A stretch of DNA of 30,272 nucleotides from JBAZOO01 sp041648735 (GTDB taxonomy: Bacteria > Verrucomicrobiota > Lentisphaeria > Oligosphaerales > CAITYL01). Shown piece after piece: positions 1-8,109 of this stretch. Position numbers and translations under genes: made by a program. The notes below the pieces were generated by a model. The model was not told the DNA's origin. It did no database searches and worked only from the letters and a program-made list of their open reading frames with translations. The stretch covers positions 1-30,272 of the forward strand of contig JBAZOO010000040.1 of assembly GCA_041648735.1 (NCBI GenBank). The letters are read 5' to 3'. The number at the start of each line of letters is the position of its first letter. Position 1 is the first letter of the stretch.

Positions 1-92
1 CGATGGCGCGGCCCGCCCGCGCCGGCCGGGCGGTAGGACTCGAGCAACTGGAGGCAGCGCCCGGTCTTCGAGTGTTTGCGGTGGAAGTACAT
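1..92 (-). CDS. IS1634-like transposase, N-terminus only (cut by window edge)
   Basis: Reading left from an ATG at 92 gives 30 residues beginning MYFHRKHSKTGRCLQLLESY before the window ends. The pattern of aromatic, basic stretch, SK, then LQLLESYR is the typical opening of IS1634/IS4-type DDE transposases, which catalyse cut-and-paste movement of their own element. Only the N-terminal edge is present, so the catalytic residues cannot be checked. A good promoter (TTGAAA, 16-nt spacer, TATAGT) sits so close to the ATG that transcription should begin at or within a base or two of it, which predicts a leaderless mRNA. No terminal inverted repeat could be identified. The family call rests on a short segment. 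A chance ORF is the alternative, but the promoter and the motif agree. Confidence 0.6.
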   Translation of the reverse strand, partial: MYFHRKHSKTGRCLQLLESYRPAGAGGPRH

Positions 93-98
93 GCGCGA

Positions 99-126
99 AC
101 TATAAGCCGGCCGCCAGACTTTTCAA
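99..126 (-). promoter_or_regulatory. Promoter of the transposase (leaderless)
   Basis: On the minus strand TTGAAA (126-121), a 16-nt spacer and TATAGT (104-99) form a near-consensus sigma-70-type promoter. The -10 box ends 6 nt before the ATG, so the predicted first transcribed base is about the A of the start codon. No SD sequence is present. Confidence 0.55.
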
Positions 127-190
127 ACAATTGATAGTAACTACAAAGAAGGATTTGCCAATTTTACGCACGACGGAAATGGGGGCCGTG

Positions 191-210
191 CGGGGAAAAT
201 ATTTTCCCCG
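191..210. repeat. Perfect 20-bp palindrome
   Basis: CGGGGAAAAT is followed directly by its own reverse complement, with no spacer. It lies about 100 bp upstream of the transposase start. It could be a binding site for a dimeric protein or part of the element's end. No T-run follows, so it is not a terminator. Confidence 0.7.
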
Positions 211-847
211 AGACCCATTTGTCAAAGTTGGGTTAAACCTTCGGCAGGGAACCGTCGGGCCGGCGTCAATGCCGGGATGGACCGGAAAACCGTTGAATAA
301 CAAGTTGGGCATGGAACTGAGACCGACACAAGGCGTATCAAAAACGCCTGCTGAAACTGGAATTGTGCGCGCCCTCTCAGTCCTCTGAAATTTGAATGTC
401 CTCCAAGTCCTCCACGTCCTCGCGCGCCAGGGAAAACATAACGCCGCCAGAGGACAAAGAAGACAGTGAAGACAGCAGAAAGAAGAAGGCAAAGAGGACA
501 GGCGGCGAAAAACCGAATTGAAAAAGGATCCCCCCAAATTGATGCTCCGGACGCTCGTACCTCGCGCCGGAGATCATAGACGGTTCGGCCAATGAGGGGC
601 ACTTCAACCGGTGGGCTCCCGACGTTGCGGAAGCCCTTCAGGCTTCAGCCAATTGCCGTTTCCAACCCGGGGCGGAGCCGCGCTTTGCCCTGGGCTACGC
701 TGCCCCTGGGCCTTCAGCCCGTCCGCTCCATGGAAAGGGAGATCGTCGGGGGCGCGGGGAGGGGTGAATGGCGAGTGGCTGCCCGCCGCGTGGAACGGCG
801 GAAGTTCATCCGGGCGGACACTGCACGCAGCCCATCCAAACCCCCTT

Positions 848-875
848 TTGGCGTTTCGGGGACCGGCGGTATAGT
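848..875 (+). promoter_or_regulatory. Possible promoter firing antisense into the RHS gene
   Basis: TTGGCG (848-853), a 16-nt spacer and TATAGT (870-875) repeat the arrangement seen at the transposase and at metK. The predicted start is near 882, eleven bases before the RHS stop codon. A transcript from it would run antisense into the RHS 3' end. No plus-strand gene with an SD sequence follows closely. Confidence 0.3.
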
Positions 876-892
876 TTCCCCCGCCACACCGC

Positions 893-3800
893 TCAGCGGA
901 AGCGGTCCAGCCGGACCGGCGCCGGCCGCCCGCCGCCGGCCGCGCCCGGCAGGCCGCCGCCAGTGCCGCCGCCCAGCACATCCCCGCCGCCCGTGAGCAA
1001 GTCCTGAAGGGTTGACCACGGGGAGATGAGCGGACCGCCGGGCGGGCCGCCGAAGGGATCCAAGGGCGGATAGGCCAGGATGGAAACCGTGGCTTTGATG
1101 GTGTCCACGAGCGATTGCGGCACGCCGTTCTGGAGCAGGCTGTCCTTGAGGTTGCCGACCACCGTGTCAATGACCCCGGAAACGGTGGTGTTGATCAGGT
1201 TCAGCACATTCTTGAGCCCCGCATAGCCAAACCGCTCCTTGACCGCCTGCCAGAAGGCGCCGTTGACCAGGTACTGCTTGATGAATTGGTCGCCGTACTG
1301 GCTGAAGAGGCCGGCGGTGGCGCCGCCCAGCACGGTGTTGAGCAGCAGGTTGGCCCAGGAGAAGCTCTCGCCGGTACACCAGTTGTCCACGAAGGTCTTG
1401 ATCAGGCCGGAACTCGAGCCGATGATGATCGCCGCCTTGACCCCCTGGAAGGCCGCCCCCAGGCCGCCGGTGATGCCGCCGAAGGCGGTGGAGGAGCCGA
1501 TCTTCCACCAGTTCAACGGCTTGTCCGGCTCGTTGGTCAAGTACTGGTTGACGATCTCCAGGCCGCCGCCCACCGCCATGCCAATGCCAATGACGACAAA
1601 CGGGATGACGCGGCCGGTCGGGTCGCGGTAGGCGACCGGGTTGCCGTCCGCGTAGGCGAACGGCGCCAGCCCCCCGAGCAGCCCCGCCGGATCCGGCGTC
1701 AGGAAGCGGCCGGTGCCGGGGTCGTACCAGCGGGCGCGGTTTTCATAGAGCCCCGCGGCGGGGAACCAGTGGCGGCCGGCGAAGAGCGGGTTGTGCTCGG
1801 CGGCGGCCGGCGTCACCGGCGTGCCGAAGGCGGTGTAGTCGAAGGTGGCGACCGTCTTGCCGGCGGCGTCCGTCACCCGGCGCAAGCTCTGCAACGGGTC
1901 GCGGTGGTGATAGAGCCAGCGCCCGTCGGTGCCGCGCACCGCCAGCACCTCGTCCGGCTCCACGCCGTTGACGTAGGTCGTCCGGACATTCCCCTGCGGG
2001 TCGGCCACGGCCACCAGGTCGGCGCCGGAATAGAGCCGGTGCTCCTTCGCGCCGGCGGCCTGGCTGCTCCACAGCAGCCGCCCCGGCAGGCTATAGCCGA
2101 AATCCGTCGCCCCGTCCGCCGCCGTGAACCGGGTCAGCCGCCCCAGGGCGTCATGCGTGAAGGTGCGCGAGGCGCCGCCCGGTGCGGACTCCGCAACCCG
2201 CCGCCCCGCGGCATCCACGGTGAAGCGGCGGCCGCCCCAGGCGAGGAGCCGCCCCTCCGCATCCAGTTCGGCGTGCAGGTCCGCGGTGCGGTCGGCCGCC
2301 GCGGCCAACCGGCCGGCGGCATCATAGGCGAAGCGTTCAAGCATCTGGCCGGCGGCGTCCGAAACCTCGGCCAGCCGCCCCACCTGGTCATACGCATATT
2401 GCCGGACGGTGCCGTCGGAAGCCGCCACCTTGGCGCAGCGTCCGGCCCCGTCGTAGCTGTACGTCCACCCCTGGATTGCGCTGCCGTCGGCGCCACGCAG
2501 CGCCAGGGTCGCCAGCCGCCCCTCCCGGTCATAGCCATATTCCTGGCGGACGCCATTGGGGAAGACCGCCGCCGTGCGCCGCCCCCGCGGATCCGTCTCG
2601 AAGCGGAAGACGCCCGCCGCGCCCTCGATCCGCACCAGCCGCCCGGCCGGGTCGAACAGCCGGCGGCTGACTTCCTCGTGCTTGAGGGTGACGGTCTGCC
2701 GCGCCCCGGCCGCCGTCCGCCGGAACCGGGTCTGGACCGGGCACGGCACCCCGGCCTGGCCCCAGGCCACGCCGGACTCGTCGCGGCTGGCCTCCTCCCC
2801 CGCCGTGTCCTTCCAGCCTTCGAGCGAGCGCCCGCCCAAGCCGAGCTGATATTCGACCCTGCCCAAGGGGCCGCCGTCGAGCCGTTGCAGGGCCCCGGAC
2901 TCATGGTAGGCGAACGCCAGCGCGCCGCCGCCGGGCAACGTCAGCCGCACCGGCCGGTCGGCTGCGTCGAACTCCACCGCCGCCTCGCCGGCGCCGGGCA
3001 GCCGGGCGCGGTTCACCCGGCCCCAGGCGTCATAGCCAAAGCCGAAGAGGTTGCCGGCGGGATTGGCCACGCCCGCCAGGCGGCCAAAGGCGTCATGCCG
3101 GAAGGCGGTGCGCCGCCCGGCCGGGTCGAGGATGCCGGCCAGCCGGCCGTCGGGCCCGAACTCGAACCGCGCCTCGCCGCCGCGCCCCGCAAGTTTCACC
3201 GGCAGCCCCCGGCTGTCATAACCTGCCTGGAAGAGGATCGTCCCGCCCTCCGTGACCCGCACGGGGCAGGATTCGGCGTCGTAGGTGACTTCCAGCGCCC
3301 GGCCATCACCCTCGACGCGCACAGTGCGCCCCAGCACGTCTGGCGTCAGTTCCAGCTTCCGCCCGCCGGCCTCCAGGCGCCGGAGATTGCCGGCGGCGTC
3401 ATAGGCCATGATCAACTCCCGGGGGGCGCCCCCCGGCTCCTGGGCCGTCATCCGCACGCAGTGGCCGGCGGCGTCCCATTGCCAGGCGGCCTGGCCACCA
3501 TCGCTGCCGCGGGCCAGGGTGGGCCGGCCAGCGGCATCATATTCCAAAGCCAGCTCACGCCCGCCGGCCTCGCGCAGGCCGGCGAAAAGCCCCTCCGCCG
3601 TCCAGGAAAAGGCGGTCTCCCGCCCCTCGGCCCGGATGCCGCGGTAGCGCCCGTCCGGATCGGTTTCCGCGGAAAAAGTCTCCCGGCCGTTTTCGCTGAC
3701 CAGCACGGGAAGGCCGCGGCCGTCCGCCCGTGCCTCGATCCGATCCCCCGCGGGGCTTGTCCAATCCCGGCGCCGGCCATCGGCGGAACGGCGGAAGAGC

Positions 3801-4744
3801 GTGGCCACCCCCAGCGGCTGCTCGGCGCGCACTTCCCAAGCGCCGGCGTCCCCCGCATAGCTCCAGCGGCCCAGCAGCGTTTCGCCCGAACGCTGGGCGA
3901 TGACGTGCCCCATGGCGTCATACTCCAGCTCGACTTTGCCAAAGCCGAGATCAACCAGCGCCAGCCGATCCTTGGCGTCATACGCATAGCGCTCCCGGCC
4001 GCCGGCGGGGCGCTCCACCGCCGCGAGGCGCCCCGCGGCGTCATAGTTGAACCGCCAGCGCCCCCCCGCCGGATCGCTCACCGCGGCGTAACGCCCGTCG
4101 GCGATCTCCAGCGTCAGTTTCCGCCCGTCCGGCGCGACCACCGCCAAGGCCAGTCCGGGATCGCCGGCCTGGCGTTCGACCGTGAAGCCATTGCGCGGAT
4201 AGGTCGCCTTGACCAGCAGCCCCCGCGAATCGTATTCGTGGAAAATCCGGCCAGGCCGCTCCCAGCGGAAGCCCGCGTCCGTCCGAAGCAGCGAACTGCG
4301 CACGCCGTCGCGGGACGTCCAGCGGCCGGCGCCGGCGGGCAGGAAATGGTGATCGCCCTCCGCGGTGTGCAGCACCGCCGCCGCCGGGCGCGCCACCACC
4401 TGTTCGTCGCAGGAGAGGCGCCAGCCCGGCCCCAGCCCCAAAGCCGGCTGGTCCGGCAGCCAAGCGCGCCCGACCCCGACCAGTTCGTTGCCGCGCACCA
4501 GCACGGCATCCAGCGCCGCCAGCAGCGGCCGGCCGGTCTCCTCGTTGACGACCAGCGGCCGGGCCGGCCGCGCGTCGGCCGTGGCGGCGACCGCCACCTC
4601 TTGGGCGACGGCATCCAGGCGGAAGGCCCAACCACAGGCCAGCAGCAGCATCAGCCAGCTTCCCACCCGCGCCAGCGTGGAACGCCACATCCAGGCGAAC
4701 ACGCCACGCCTGCCGCCCACCGTCCGCCCTGTCGCCGGTTCCAT
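893..4744 (-). CDS. RHS/YD-repeat protein with hydrophobic glycine-rich C-terminal tail
   Basis: The product is 1283 residues. It has an N-terminal hydrophobic segment (about residues 28-47, ending near DAVAQ) that looks like a signal or anchor, then dozens of YD repeats (forms of YDAAGRL) over roughly residues 190-960. An RHS core follows at about 1003-1040 (RWYDPGTGRFLTPDP, then YADGNPVAYRDPTGR). In known RHS proteins the YD repeats build a hollow shell around a variable C-terminal effector. Here the roughly 240-residue tail has glycine-rich hydrophobic stretches and ends in Gly/Pro-rich sequence. I recognise no toxin fold in it and see no immunity gene downstream. The start at 4744 is preferred over the ATG at 4759 because GGAGGG lies 7 nt before it and overlaps the earlier ATG. 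The gene begins 20 bp after the TadG-like stop, so the two are probably cotranscribed. Surface display or export is inferred. Confidence 0.88.
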   Translation of the reverse strand: MEPATGRTVGGRRGVFAWMWRSTLARVGSWLMLLLACGWAFRLDAVAQEVAVAATADARPARPLVVNEETGRPLLAALDAVLVRGNELVGVGRAWLPDQPALGLGPGWRLSCDEQVVARPAAAVLHTAEGDHHFLPAGAGRWTSRDGVRSSLLRTDAGFRWERPGRIFHEYDSRGLLVKATYPRNGFTVERQAGDPGLALAVVAPDGRKLTLEIADGRYAAVSDPAGGRWRFNYDAAGRLAAVERPAGGRERYAYDAKDRLALVDLGFGKVELEYDAMGHVIAQRSGETLLGRWSYAGDAGAWEVRAEQPLGVATLFRRSADGRRRDWTSPAGDRIEARADGRGLPVLVSENGRETFSAETDPDGRYRGIRAEGRETAFSWTAEGLFAGLREAGGRELALEYDAAGRPTLARGSDGGQAAWQWDAAGHCVRMTAQEPGGAPRELIMAYDAAGNLRRLEAGGRKLELTPDVLGRTVRVEGDGRALEVTYDAESCPVRVTEGGTILFQAGYDSRGLPVKLAGRGGEARFEFGPDGRLAGILDPAGRRTAFRHDAFGRLAGVANPAGNLFGFGYDAWGRVNRARLPGAGEAAVEFDAADRPVRLTLPGGGALAFAYHESGALQRLDGGPLGRVEYQLGLGGRSLEGWKDTAGEEASRDESGVAWGQAGVPCPVQTRFRRTAAGARQTVTLKHEEVSRRLFDPAGRLVRIEGAAGVFRFETDPRGRRTAAVFPNGVRQEYGYDREGRLATLALRGADGSAIQGWTYSYDGAGRCAKVAASDGTVRQYAYDQVGRLAEVSDAAGQMLERFAYDAAGRLAAAADRTADLHAELDAEGRLLAWGGRRFTVDAAGRRVAESAPGGASRTFTHDALGRLTRFTAADGATDFGYSLPGRLLWSSQAAGAKEHRLYSGADLVAVADPQGNVRTTYVNGVEPDEVLAVRGTDGRWLYHHRDPLQSLRRVTDAAGKTVATFDYTAFGTPVTPAAAEHNPLFAGRHWFPAAGLYENRARWYDPGTGRFLTPDPAGLLGGLAPFAYADGNPVAYRDPTGRVIPFVVIGIGMAVGGGLEIVNQYLTNEPDKPLNWWKIGSSTAFGGITGGLGAAFQGVKAAIIIGSSSGLIKTFVDNWCTGESFSWANLLLNTVLGGATAGLFSQYGDQFIKQYLVNGAFWQAVKERFGYAGLKNVLNLINTTVSGVIDTVVGNLKDSLLQNGVPQSLVDTIKATVSILAYPPLDPFGGPPGGPLISPWSTLQDLLTGGGDVLGGGTGGGLPGAAGGGRPAPVRLDRFR

Positions 4745-4764
4745 GGTCGCGCCCTCCATTCAGC

Positions 4765-6252
4765 TCAATGCAGCGTCCACCCTTCCAGGCCGCCGACGCC
4801 CAAGTCGCCGCCCGCCATGCCGGGCGGCGCCGGCGTGGAACTGACCCCCAGCCCGCCCCGGACCTGGTTGAGGATCTGGGCAGCCGTCTCGCCGCTCCAG
4901 TTCCGGCCGGTGCGCCCGTCCGCCCAGGCCCGGTGCAGCGGCAGCAGCGTCGCGTCCCAGTCGCTGGTCTTGAGGTTCCACAGCTTGCGGAGGTCAACCT
5001 TCTCGTAGGTCGCCTCATAGCGCCCCTTGCCGGGCTCGCGCGGCGACATGTACCCCGCCCGGGCCGCGGCGGCGGTCCACATCGTGCGCCGGCCGCCGGG
5101 CACCGTGAACGCCTTGAAGATGCCTGGCGCGCCGCCGCCGAAGAGGAAGGTCAAGGGATTGTTGAGGCGCCGGCTGACCCCGACCACAATCGCCCCGTCC
5201 TTGCCAAAAAAGCTTTCCTTGAGCACCCGCGGCTCCGCGGTGCCGGTCTCATAGAAGCTGGAATCGTACCCGTCCTGCCCCCGCACCGTGCTCGACCCGC
5301 TGATCATGCTGTCAAACACGCAGACGCCTTCGACAATGATCCAATGGCTGCTGTACCAGAACCAGGTGGCAATCAGGGACGCGAAAGACTGCCGATACTG
5401 GCGCGCCAGCCCCTCGCCGCCACCGGTGCGCACGAACCACACGTCCGTCCCCTTGTCGAAGGTCTGCCGCGGCCCGTCGAAATAATCGGCGTGCGCCAGG
5501 AATTCCGTCTCCTCCTGCTGGTTGTTCTTCAGGATGCGGAAATAATTGCCGCCTTGCAGGCAGACGTGGCGGATGTCGGCCCCGCCCGCCTCGTTGTCAT
5601 TCTCCGAGGCCTGGATGTTCGCCTTGACCACGTCCCGGACCGTCCGCTCGACGCGCCCCTTGAGGTTCGCGATCAAATCCTTCTCCGCGCGGTTCATGTC
5701 CTGGATGGCGCGGCGGGCTTCCTGGATTTTCGGTTTCAGGGCGCTGTAGCTTTTCTGCTGGCCGGCCGCCGTGGAACGTGCGGTCTTGATGCTCTGCACC
5801 ATGACCATCTGATGGTAGTTCAGCAGCACCATCTTGTCCTGGGCCGGGCTGATCCCGTTCCACAACGCCAGTGGCCGCGACTGGTTGCAACTGGTGGCGT
5901 TGTACATCTTGATCTTGTTCTCGTCGCGGTCCCACTGGTCAACGACCAGCTTCAGCCACTTGTCCACAATCGCGTCCATCTCCATCCGCACCAGCTTGAC
6001 ATAAGTCCAGGCCATGGCCCGGTTGATGGCCGCGATCCGGCTGAGGGTGTCAGCCTGGACCAGGGCGCCGGAATAGGCGGCGGCATCGGCGGCATTCTGC
6101 AATTCGACCCGCTGCCGGGCGGTCTCGCCCACGGCATAGGCGGCGACGCCGAGCAGGAAGAGGATCAGGAAGGCAATGACCGTCACCGGCAGCACAACCC
6201 CGTTTTCCTCCCGGGCCAGCCGGATTGCCTCTTGGTTGGCAAGGCGGAGCAT
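4765..6252 (-). CDS. TadG-like protein of the Tad/Flp pilus locus
   Basis: The product is 495 residues. After a short basic N-terminus it has one membrane segment (about residues 20-42, VLPVTVIAFLILFLLGVAAYAVG) and the characteristic continuation RQRVELQNAADAAAYSGAL, which is the hallmark of the TadG-like/Tad N-terminal domain. Proteins with this region are membrane-anchored pseudopilin-like components of the Flp (tight adherence) system. The large remaining part is presumably extracytoplasmic and I do not recognise it. The start is supported by AAAGGAA about 10 nt upstream. The gene lies 28 bp downstream of the TadE-like gene and 20 bp upstream of the RHS gene. Its transfer and assembly role is inferred from family and context, because the motor and secretin genes are not in this window. 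Confidence 0.8.
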   Translation of the reverse strand: MLRLANQEAIRLAREENGVVLPVTVIAFLILFLLGVAAYAVGETARQRVELQNAADAAAYSGALVQADTLSRIAAINRAMAWTYVKLVRMEMDAIVDKWLKLVVDQWDRDENKIKMYNATSCNQSRPLALWNGISPAQDKMVLLNYHQMVMVQSIKTARSTAAGQQKSYSALKPKIQEARRAIQDMNRAEKDLIANLKGRVERTVRDVVKANIQASENDNEAGGADIRHVCLQGGNYFRILKNNQQEETEFLAHADYFDGPRQTFDKGTDVWFVRTGGGEGLARQYRQSFASLIATWFWYSSHWIIVEGVCVFDSMISGSSTVRGQDGYDSSFYETGTAEPRVLKESFFGKDGAIVVGVSRRLNNPLTFLFGGGAPGIFKAFTVPGGRRTMWTAAAARAGYMSPREPGKGRYEATYEKVDLRKLWNLKTSDWDATLLPLHRAWADGRTGRNWSGETAAQILNQVRGGLGVSSTPAPPGMAGGDLGVGGLEGWTLH

Positions 6253-6280
6253 GGTCAGGCCGTTCCTTTCATTGCCGGGT

Positions 6281-6910
6281 TCACCAGCCCGCCACGGGCA
6301 GGCCGCTCCTGGGCAGGGTCACATAGGGCTTGGTCAGCACCGCCGTCTCGCGGAAGCGGACATGGGGATACTGGACGGTGTCCTGGTGCCGATGCCGGTC
6401 GCCGGTCACGTCGGCCCGGCGCTCCTGCCATTCCGTGGGGTTCACCGCCCAGCCGATGACCGGGCCGGCGATCGGCATGACCAGCCCGAAGTCGAATTCC
6501 ACCGTGGCCTTGACCGTCCATTCGTCGAGCTTTTCGACGGTCACCTGGGTCTTGCGCGCCACGGAACCCGAGCCGGGGATGGCGCCCCAGCCGGGGATGC
6601 GCTTGCGCGGCTCCCCCGCCGCCTGGCCAATGACCACCCAGGCGCACACCTGCTCCGCGGCCTGCTGCCCCGCCTTCTTCCACTCGCTTTCGTGGCAGAC
6701 CAGCGCCGCCCGGGCCGCGGCATAGGCGGCGTAGACGACCACCTGCCTGGCAATCCAGATGTGGGCGAGCTGGGCCGCCCCGAAAATCAAGGTCAGCACC
6801 AACGGAAAGGCCAGGACGAACTCCAGCATCACCGACCCGCGGCAGCCGCGGCCGGCAGCCGGCGGCGGCCCCGCCCCCGCCCTCCTGGAGTTGTCACGCC
6901 CCATGCCCAT
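6281..6910 (-). CDS. TadE-like minor pilin
   Basis: The product is 209 residues. The segment GSVMLEFVLAFPLVLTLIFG (about residues 25-44) has the TadE signature: a small basic leader, a Glu shortly after the processing site and then one hydrophobic helix. It is followed by WIARQVVVYAAYAAARAALV, the usual aliphatic and Ala-rich continuation. TadE-type pseudopilins are cut by the prepilin peptidase and act in Flp pilus assembly. The ATG at 6910 is chosen because a GGAGC sequence lies just upstream and because the longer reading frame would run through the ATTTGTG repeat array at 6991-7020. An ATG two codons later is also possible. It sits between the peptidase gene and the TadG-like gene on the same strand. 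Confidence 0.8.
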   Translation of the reverse strand: MGMGRDNSRRAGAGPPPAAGRGCRGSVMLEFVLAFPLVLTLIFGAAQLAHIWIARQVVVYAAYAAARAALVCHESEWKKAGQQAAEQVCAWVVIGQAAGEPRKRIPGWGAIPGSGSVARKTQVTVEKLDEWTVKATVEFDFGLVMPIAGPVIGWAVNPTEWQERRADVTGDRHRHQDTVQYPHVRFRETAVLTKPYVTLPRSGLPVAGW

Positions 6911-6990
6911 GCCCTGCTCCCGACTCCGTTTGCCGCTTCGCGGCCGCCCTTGGCGGCCCGTGCCGCTCCGCGGCGCCCGTGGGCAAGAAG

Positions 6991-7020
6991 ATTTGTGCGG
7001 ATTTGTGAAGATTTGTGGGA
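6991..7020 (+). repeat. Three-unit 10-bp direct repeat (ATTTGTGNNG), copy A
   Basis: Three adjacent 10-bp units all begin ATTTGTG (at 6991, 7001 and 7011), so the repeats fall on one face of the DNA helix. It lies about 80 bp upstream of the TadE-like start. A near-identical array is found at 8630-8660, and both are followed within about 40 bp by TTCGCCCGG. Confidence 0.85.
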
Positions 7021-7057
7021 AAACTCTTCGCCCGGTCTTCGCGGTGAACAATCCAAG

Positions 7058-7597
7058 TCAAACCCGGGGAATGGCCGGCAGCAGGATGGCCCCCCAGGCC
7101 CCAAGGGCAATCGCCAGGCTGAACGGGACGCGCACCCGCTCGCTCTCGGCCGGGGGCAGCCCCGTCCGCCCCGCGGCCCGGTCGTAGCGCCAGTCGAACA
7201 GGCAGCGGCCATAATGGGCGACCCGCCGCCCGTCCAACCGGCCGAAAAGCCACATGCCGACGGCCACCCCCAGCCCGGCAAACGCAGTATAAACCAGCAG
7301 GGGCAACAACCGCTCCCAGCCCACGAACGCCCCGCAGGCCGCCAACATTTTCACATCCCCGCCACCGGCGCCCCGCAGCAGGAAAGGCAAGAGCAGGAAC
7401 GCCCCCGCCAAAAAGCCGGCGGCCACGCCGCTGAGGAAGCCGGGGAGCCCACCCATCACCAGCCGCCAGGCCAGGATGAGCCCCAGCCCACCCAAAGTCC
7501 AGGCATTCGGCAGCCGCCGCTCCCGGCAGTCACGCCAGCACAGCACGACCAGCCACGGCGACACCGCGCACGTTTCCACCAGTTCAGTCCCAGTCAC
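7058..7597 (-). CDS. Prepilin peptidase (A24 family, TadV/CpaA-like)
   Basis: The product is 179 residues and mostly hydrophobic, with about five membrane segments. It has both catalytic aspartates of the A24 aspartic peptidases: Asp23 in WRDCRERRLPN and Asp81 in the GxGD-type motif GGGDVKM. It should cleave the short leaders of the two Flp pilins and the TadE protein at the membrane. The length fits the small CpaA/TadV subgroup without the N-terminal methylase domain. The start is uncertain. The open frame reaches a GTG at 7624, but that codon lies inside a strong hairpin (7623-7652) and has no SD sequence. The GTG at 7597 has AAGGTGG about 9 nt upstream, so I prefer it. The gene follows the pilin genes and precedes tadE. 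Confidence 0.82.
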   Translation of the reverse strand: MTGTELVETCAVSPWLVVLCWRDCRERRLPNAWTLGGLGLILAWRLVMGGLPGFLSGVAAGFLAGAFLLLPFLLRGAGGGDVKMLAACGAFVGWERLLPLLVYTAFAGLGVAVGMWLFGRLDGRRVAHYGRCLFDWRYDRAAGRTGLPPAESERVRVPFSLAIALGAWGAILLPAIPRV

Positions 7598-7622
7598 CCA
7601 CAACCACCTTGGCGGCGCCGGC

Positions 7623-7652
7623 ACGCCGGCGGCGGACTCCGCCCGCCGGCGT
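7623..7652 (-). promoter_or_regulatory. Intercistronic hairpin after the Flp pilin gene
   Basis: Perfect 10-bp arms (ACGCCGGCGG and its complement) flank a 10-nt loop, 20 nt downstream of the pilin stop. No T-run follows, so it is not a classical terminator. Such hairpins often protect the upstream mRNA from 3' decay, which would let pilin outnumber the assembly proteins. That role is inferred. Confidence 0.55.
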
Positions 7653-7672
7653 TCGAACCGGTGCCTGACGCC

Positions 7673-7981
7673 TTACTTGTGCATGCTGTCGTGGTAGTCC
7701 TTGGACGACTGCGCATCGGCTTCCTGGGTGCTCCGGGTCGCCTCCAGGGCGCTCTTGGCCCCGGAATGGTCGCCGGTGGCGCCCTTGGCGGCCGTGTCGA
7801 ACATGCCGACAATCGTCTTGCCGAACATCGCCACCGCCACCACCGCCGCCGCCGCGATCAGCACCGCCAGGATGACGTATTCCATCATCACGGCGCCATG
7901 CTCGTCACCGAACAAGCGGCAGAGCATCCGGCCGATCCGGGACTTCCTCGCGCGTTCGAGCATCATCACTTTCCGACTCAT
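7673..7981 (-). CDS. Flp-type (type IVb) major pilin
   Basis: The product is 102 residues. A 29-residue basic leader ends in HG, followed by AVMMEYVILAVLIAAAAVVA, so cleavage after Gly29 leaves Glu at position +5 and Tyr at +6, the canonical G/XXXXEY Flp processing site. The rest is one hydrophobic helix and a hydrophilic tail (residues about 60-102) rich in Ala, Ser, Asp and Lys. Small pilins of this type polymerise into the bundle-forming Flp fibre. The ATG at 7981 is chosen because AAGGAGG lies 6 nt before it. The longer reading frame reaching back to 8410 is an artefact overlapping the second pilin gene. The leader is long and the tail longer than in the shortest Flp proteins. Confidence 0.88.
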   Translation of the reverse strand: MSRKVMMLERARKSRIGRMLCRLFGDEHGAVMMEYVILAVLIAAAAVVAVAMFGKTIVGMFDTAAKGATGDHSGAKSALEATRSTQEADAQSSKDYHDSMHK

Positions 7982-8014
7982 GGGCTGCCTCCTTTCCAAG
8001 GCATGCATTTCCGG

Positions 8015-8032
8015 TCGTGGCGGACGCCACGA
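8015..8032 (-). promoter_or_regulatory. Small hairpin in the leader of the major pilin gene
   Basis: TCGTGGC and GCCACGA form a 7-bp stem around a 4-nt loop, about 34 nt before the pilin start. It lies between the two pilin cistrons. No U-run follows. It may be a processing or stability element, but this is uncertain. Confidence 0.35.
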
Positions 8033-8109
8033 AACCACCGTTTTGGGAATCCAACTCGACCACCGACAAAACCGCAAGGATTTTGGCTTGCCCCGGAGCG
8101 CCGGCCCCC

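Larger units (their letters stand above)
93..892. other. Gene-poor, repeat-like region between transposase and RHS gene
   Basis: No convincing gene is seen in these 800 bases. An 85-codon ORF (131-388, plus) and several minus-strand ORFs exist, but none has an SD sequence or a recognisable domain, and they overlap in several frames. The region holds an AT-rich 20-bp palindrome (191-210), a degenerate purine-rich stretch with GTCCTCC and GAAGACAG-like units (about 396-500), and a C/G-rich stretch (about 640-725) recalling dispersed intergenic repeats common in PVC genomes. A possible plus-strand promoter lies at 848-875. The lower GC of 110-380 compared with the flanks fits DNA associated with the adjoining insertion sequence. 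Confidence 0.5.

Noticed and set aside
131..388. An 85-codon plus ORF near the transposase
   Set aside because: It has no SD sequence, no recognised family and overlapping open frames on the other strand in the same AT-richer DNA. It is kept as part of the unassigned region only.
1115..5008. A 1297-codon plus-strand ORF opposite the RHS gene
   Set aside because: It is antisense to a clear RHS protein. High GC removes stop codons, and the translation is Pro/Arg/Gly-rich without domains.
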